Origin: Prostheceraeus crozeri
Lineage: Eukaryota > Platyhelminthes > Polycladida > Euryleptidae
NCBI GenBank assembly: GCA_907163375.1
Contig: CAJQUW010008929.1
Span: 1 to 64,000 of the forward strand
DNA length: 64,000 bases
Reading direction: 5' to 3'
Of the stretch, positions 60,641 through 64,000 are shown one piece after another. A program made the position numbers and the translations under genes. The number at the start of each line of letters is the position of its first letter. Position 1 is the stretch's first letter. The notes under the pieces were generated by a model. That model was not told the origin of the DNA, searched no databases, and was given only the letters and a program-made list of their open reading frames with translations.

Positions 60641-60805
60641 GTATTTACTTAGAATGATGTTTTAACTTAAGATCAATTATGAACGTACGAAGTAGGCTTG
60701 AGTCCATCTCAAGAATTGTAGAAAAACTAAACACATTTAAGACTTTTAGTCGAGGAATCGATGAAGAGTCTCCATTCTTCGGGATCATGCATGATATTAA
60801 GAGCT

Positions 60806-61233
60806 CTAGATAAGGCATACGTCTGTATAGTAGCACAATGAGTCCGTCATATCAGAATACTGCGCAAACTTTTCATGCCTTTTCCTTGCTGATGTTGACC
60901 GACAGTCCTTATTCAACAAATTCCATTGCCTCAGACATGAAAAGAGAAGTTCGGCATTACTTTCGGTAAGCCCCAGATCTCTCACAAGATCATCCATTTC
61001 TTTTTGATTAGGAAAGTAAGGTTCACAACTCTGAATGATTCCTTCAAAGTCATCATCTCTTTCTTCTCCTGAAGATATAGGACTGGCATCAGTAGATTCA
61101 ATGTACTGAGGAGAGGTTTTGGAACGGGTAAGTCATCAATATGATTTACTGGAGCAATCGATGAAGGAATGTTTGGATAGAAAACATCATTTCGATGCCT
61201 TGTTCTTCGAAAGCTGGATATATCCACCATCAT
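60806..61233 (-). pseudogene. Decayed repeat ORF of the 'DLVRDLGL' family
   Basis: 'EMDDLVRDLGLTESNAELLF' then 'CLRQWNLLNKD' and 'FAQYSDMTDSLCYYTDV' match a repeat-borne protein I know from many arthropod genomes as an unnamed ORF ('LNDLVRDLNLSK..AELL.SRLKE.NLL'). An upstream piece in another frame shows a frameshift. Function unknown. Confidence 0.45.
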
Positions 61234-61374
61234 ACAAAGTATAAATAATCGTTAATATGATTGCGGGGTTCACGCCAAATTCTGGGTATGGTAAAAGGCA
61301 TTACTTTACGTCATGCAAGAAACCAATCTTCCAATCTTGACCGGCATGCTCCACAGTCCACAGATGACGTGAGG

Positions 61375-61486
61375 CAGGGATGCGGAGTCCTATCATTTTT
61401 GCTGGAGTCGGAGTCCTATCAAAAGATAGGACTCCGGCCTATAACTAGACCCGAAATGTAATACAAACAAATTATTTATCCTCGTG
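61375..61486. mobile_element. Terminal fragment of the 'outer' hAT family
   Basis: CAGGGATGCGGAGTCC onwards is ~85-90% alike to the inverted complement of 55246-55135, including 'ATTTTTGCTGGAGTCGGAGT' and the AGTCCTATC / GATAGGACT hairpin. Cut off where the next element starts. Confidence 0.8.
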
Positions 61487-64000
61487 CCAGGCTTGCCACT
61501 TGGTCTGTATTTACAGACTGGTTTGTAAAGTCTGTATTTGGTCTGTATTTCCTTATGAAGTCTGTAATAGTCTTTATTTATATTTTGCATTTGGAAAATA
61601 TAACTGTGGCGTAAATCATTGACTTCCAATGTCCGAGACTTATCTCTCTCTAATAAAATGAAATGACACGTTATTGTTACCTTGATTTCAGCTTTGTGAA
61701 AACCTGCATTCGGTCAGTATGACATGTTTCTGTTATTGCCACTTGTTAATTTAATGAAGACCATAATCACTTGACAATTGATAGTCAACTACGAAAATCA
61801 AGTCGTAATCAATTTTACGAAAAATAATGACTGGGGAAGTACTGGTGACAATAACTGGTGAAAAAGAAGAACATGATGGATTGTCGTGCTCAAATCATAG
61901 ACCCTACATCATCAATAACGTCTACATTATGTCTTTCTTTGATATGATGACCAATTGCCGAAAATTCCGTCCGCACCGTTTATGCGGATTATTTCCTTCT
62001 GACACAATGTAAAATGTTTTTCTTGCTGTTTTCTCTTGTGTGGTATTGTCTTCATCATACAGTGTTTGTTAATGATTTTGTTCCTCTGTTACATTTTCTG
62101 GCGCAGTTGGATGTGTTGCTTGTTTTTGCTTATTTAGTCAATATTTTTAAATAAATAAATATTGTTTTGAACGCGTTACAGATCTTTCACTATTTCGTCA
62201 TGTAAAGAGTTATTTAAGTCATAAATCATTCATATCGCATCATGGATGCCAATCAATGTCTTAGACTGCGCTTCAATTTGAATCATAATTGTACAATCTG
62301 CAAAAAGGTTAACTTATTAGTCATAAGTTATAAATGCGTATTCTGTAAAATAAAAACGCAAGACAATGGCAGGATGTTTAAAAAATTGAAGCTCGAGGAA
62401 CCAAAATTTCTTGCGGTCGCACTAAAGCACAATATATTGCCGTTCATGCCATTGCCCCTTATGTACGTGATCAGATGACGTTGGAAATTAGCAACAAGTT
62501 ATTTGCATTGCATGTCGATGAAAGTACCTATAATAAAAAGTGCGATTGGAATATTGGATTGCTTATTTGTCTGATGGAAAATCACGTGAAGTGAAATATT
62601 TATGCACTCGTGAATTGAATGTAGAATTTGATCTTCTCTCCTTTCTCTCAATTTCAACCACAAAGCTCAGTATTGAATCTCTCAAGCTTGTTGATGCAGA
62701 TGCCGTGTTCCGCGCAACTATGTCTGTTCTTAGCGATTTTAATTTGGATGTTAGCAACATGATTTACCTGATGACTGACAATAGTCCTGTAATGAGGGGC
62801 TGTCAAAGTGGATTTGTGAAAAAAATGTCAAACCATTGTCCCAACTTAATTAATATTGATGGCTGTGGATGCCATAAAATGAATTTACTTCAGAAAGATG
62901 CTGCCAAATCAAACACAATCCATCAGATCATTACCTTCGCAGAGAGACTATCTGATTTCATGGACAATAAGCCGTCAAAGTCTCATCGGTCTTCCTCGAA
63001 TAAGTGATTACTGTGAAACGCGATTCCTCTCACTCTTCCGTGTGATCAGTTCAGTGTGCGCACAATACAAGCTTTTGCAGAAAATTGTCTCTATTTCAAA
63101 AGAAACTGATGGACATGAATTGAAGTTACAACTTACATCTTCAAACTTTTTGGTTCACCTTGATCAGTTCATCATTCACACTGAGCCATTATACGCATTT
63201 ACGGTCAAAACTCAGTCTCAGGATATGACACTGTACGATTGTCGATGCGAGAAGTTGTCTCCAAGCTCTTGAATCGACTCGGCTACTGTATGTCGTTGAC
63301 CCCCAGCTCCTACCACCAGGATTCGTATCGCAAAAATGAACCAATACACTTTCCTCGAAAGAAAACGGAGTTCAGCATCTCAATCAACTACCCAGATGTA
63401 CAGGACGCAGCGGACTCTCTGTCGAAAATCGATCTAAAGAATGTACAGGAACAATGGGACCAACATAACGAACATCAACTCCAAAGACTACTGCGTCGTT
63501 TTCAAGAATTTTTGACATCTGATATTGTTCGCAGATGTCATCTCATTCATACCAGTGAATATAACGAGAAGTTCTTGAGATTTTTTCAGTCAGCGATTGT
63601 GCGATACATTGAACATGAACAGAATCAAGGCAGTAGACGAATTAGCATTGATTCGAGTTCAAATGAAGAATACAGTATCATTAGAGAAATTGTTTGCCGA
63701 GGGTAAACTAAATGACAGTCCGCACATTTCCCATGTCGTTGAGGTACTTCTTTCGTCGCTCCCTCATAACATGGTTGTAGAATCTGGATTCTCCAAAATG
63801 AAGACCGTTGAATCGATTTATCAGTCCAGAATGGATGCGGCAACATACGATGCTCGACGCATTATTTGTTCGCATTTTGACAGGAAAATTTCGAAACATT
63901 TCAAGCCTCCCAAAACCTCATGAAAATGATATCCCAGGCTTCCGCTCAATACAAACTGCTTCAGAAAAAGAAGTCAACCATAGAACTTCCACAACCGCTG
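61487..64000 (+). mobile_element. hAT-type element running off the right edge
   Basis: Starts CAGGCTTGCCACTTGGTCTG, a hAT-like end with TCTGTATTT direct repeats just inside (61498-61560), followed by a transposase remnant. The right end is outside the window, so the duplication cannot be checked. Confidence 0.55.
62242..63923 (+). pseudogene. hAT-family transposase, frameshifted
   Basis: 'LFALHVDESTYNKK' / 'YWIAYLSDGKSREVKYL', 'MIYLMTDNSPVMRGCQSGFV', 'NIDGCGCHKMNLLQKDA', 'CETRFLSLFRVISSV', and C-terminal 'LSSLPHNMVVESGFSKMKTV' are in hAT order (first Asp in 'VDES', second in 'TDNS'). The frame changes near 62540, 62900-63010, 63240 and 63600-63710. Inactive. Confidence 0.7.

Overview
The window looks like nuclear DNA of an invertebrate animal. 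It holds spliced genes with GT-AG introns, TATA/initiator promoters, AATAAA poly(A) signals, Tc1/mariner, hAT, RTE and Penelope-like elements, two Polinton/Maverick-type virus-like elements, and one recognisable host gene (ARMC1-like). There is no bacterial operon logic. The mix of repeats, including a decayed 'LVRDLGL' repeat ORF that I recall mainly from arthropods, hints at an arthropod, but the species cannot be fixed from the sequence.

Bases 1-15,560: an incomplete, decayed Polinton of a different lineage from the one described below. It carries a PC4-like/TBP-like pair at the very start. Two gene-free blocks follow (homopolymer-swollen 1.24-3.88 kb and CpG-rich 3.88-8.23 kb) that look like damaged or mis-assembled sequence. 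Then come leftward genes for a large virion candidate, integrase, a 'VIPQ' protein, packaging ATPase, small basic proteins and a UBA/RING IAP-like protein. 15.56-17.2 kb holds a decayed ORF, a hairpin and a MITE.

Bases 17,482-39,929: a nearly whole 22.4-kb Polinton bounded by a perfect 6-bp target duplication (ATCCGA) and long terminal inverted repeats. It inserted into a 197-bp TA-flanked MITE, which had itself inserted into a ~628-bp MITE. Gene order from the left is: spliced coiled-coil gene (embedded in two related noncoding structured segments), hypothetical gene, spliced protein-primed DNA polymerase, two tandem large virion candidates, two PC4-like genes, a TBP-like gene, then leftward protease, major capsid, core protein, integrase, Cys-rich ORF, VIPQ protein, packaging ATPase, small basic protein, RING/TM protein, hypothetical, exonuclease-like protein, second RING protein, and a spliced gene at the right end. 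Early-type genes at both ends use promoters with the same CCAAT-CCAAT-TATA-Inr spacing. Most middle genes carry an ATGCAAA motif upstream. The TBP-like plus PC4-like pair suggests the element brings its own transcription-initiation module. This is the most notable thing in the window.

Bases 39,930-64,000: host DNA with a hAT MITE (40.8-41.9 kb), an intronless ARMC1-like gene (45.9-46.7 kb), and a five-deep nest of transposons (46.86-55.25 kb: hAT > Tc1/mariner > hAT > MITE > MITE, with an RTE LINE also inside the Tc element), each level supported by target duplications. After that come a rearranged Penelope-like element with an inverted LINE fragment inside it, a tRNA-like fragment, a foldback repeat, and a decayed hAT transposase running off the right edge.
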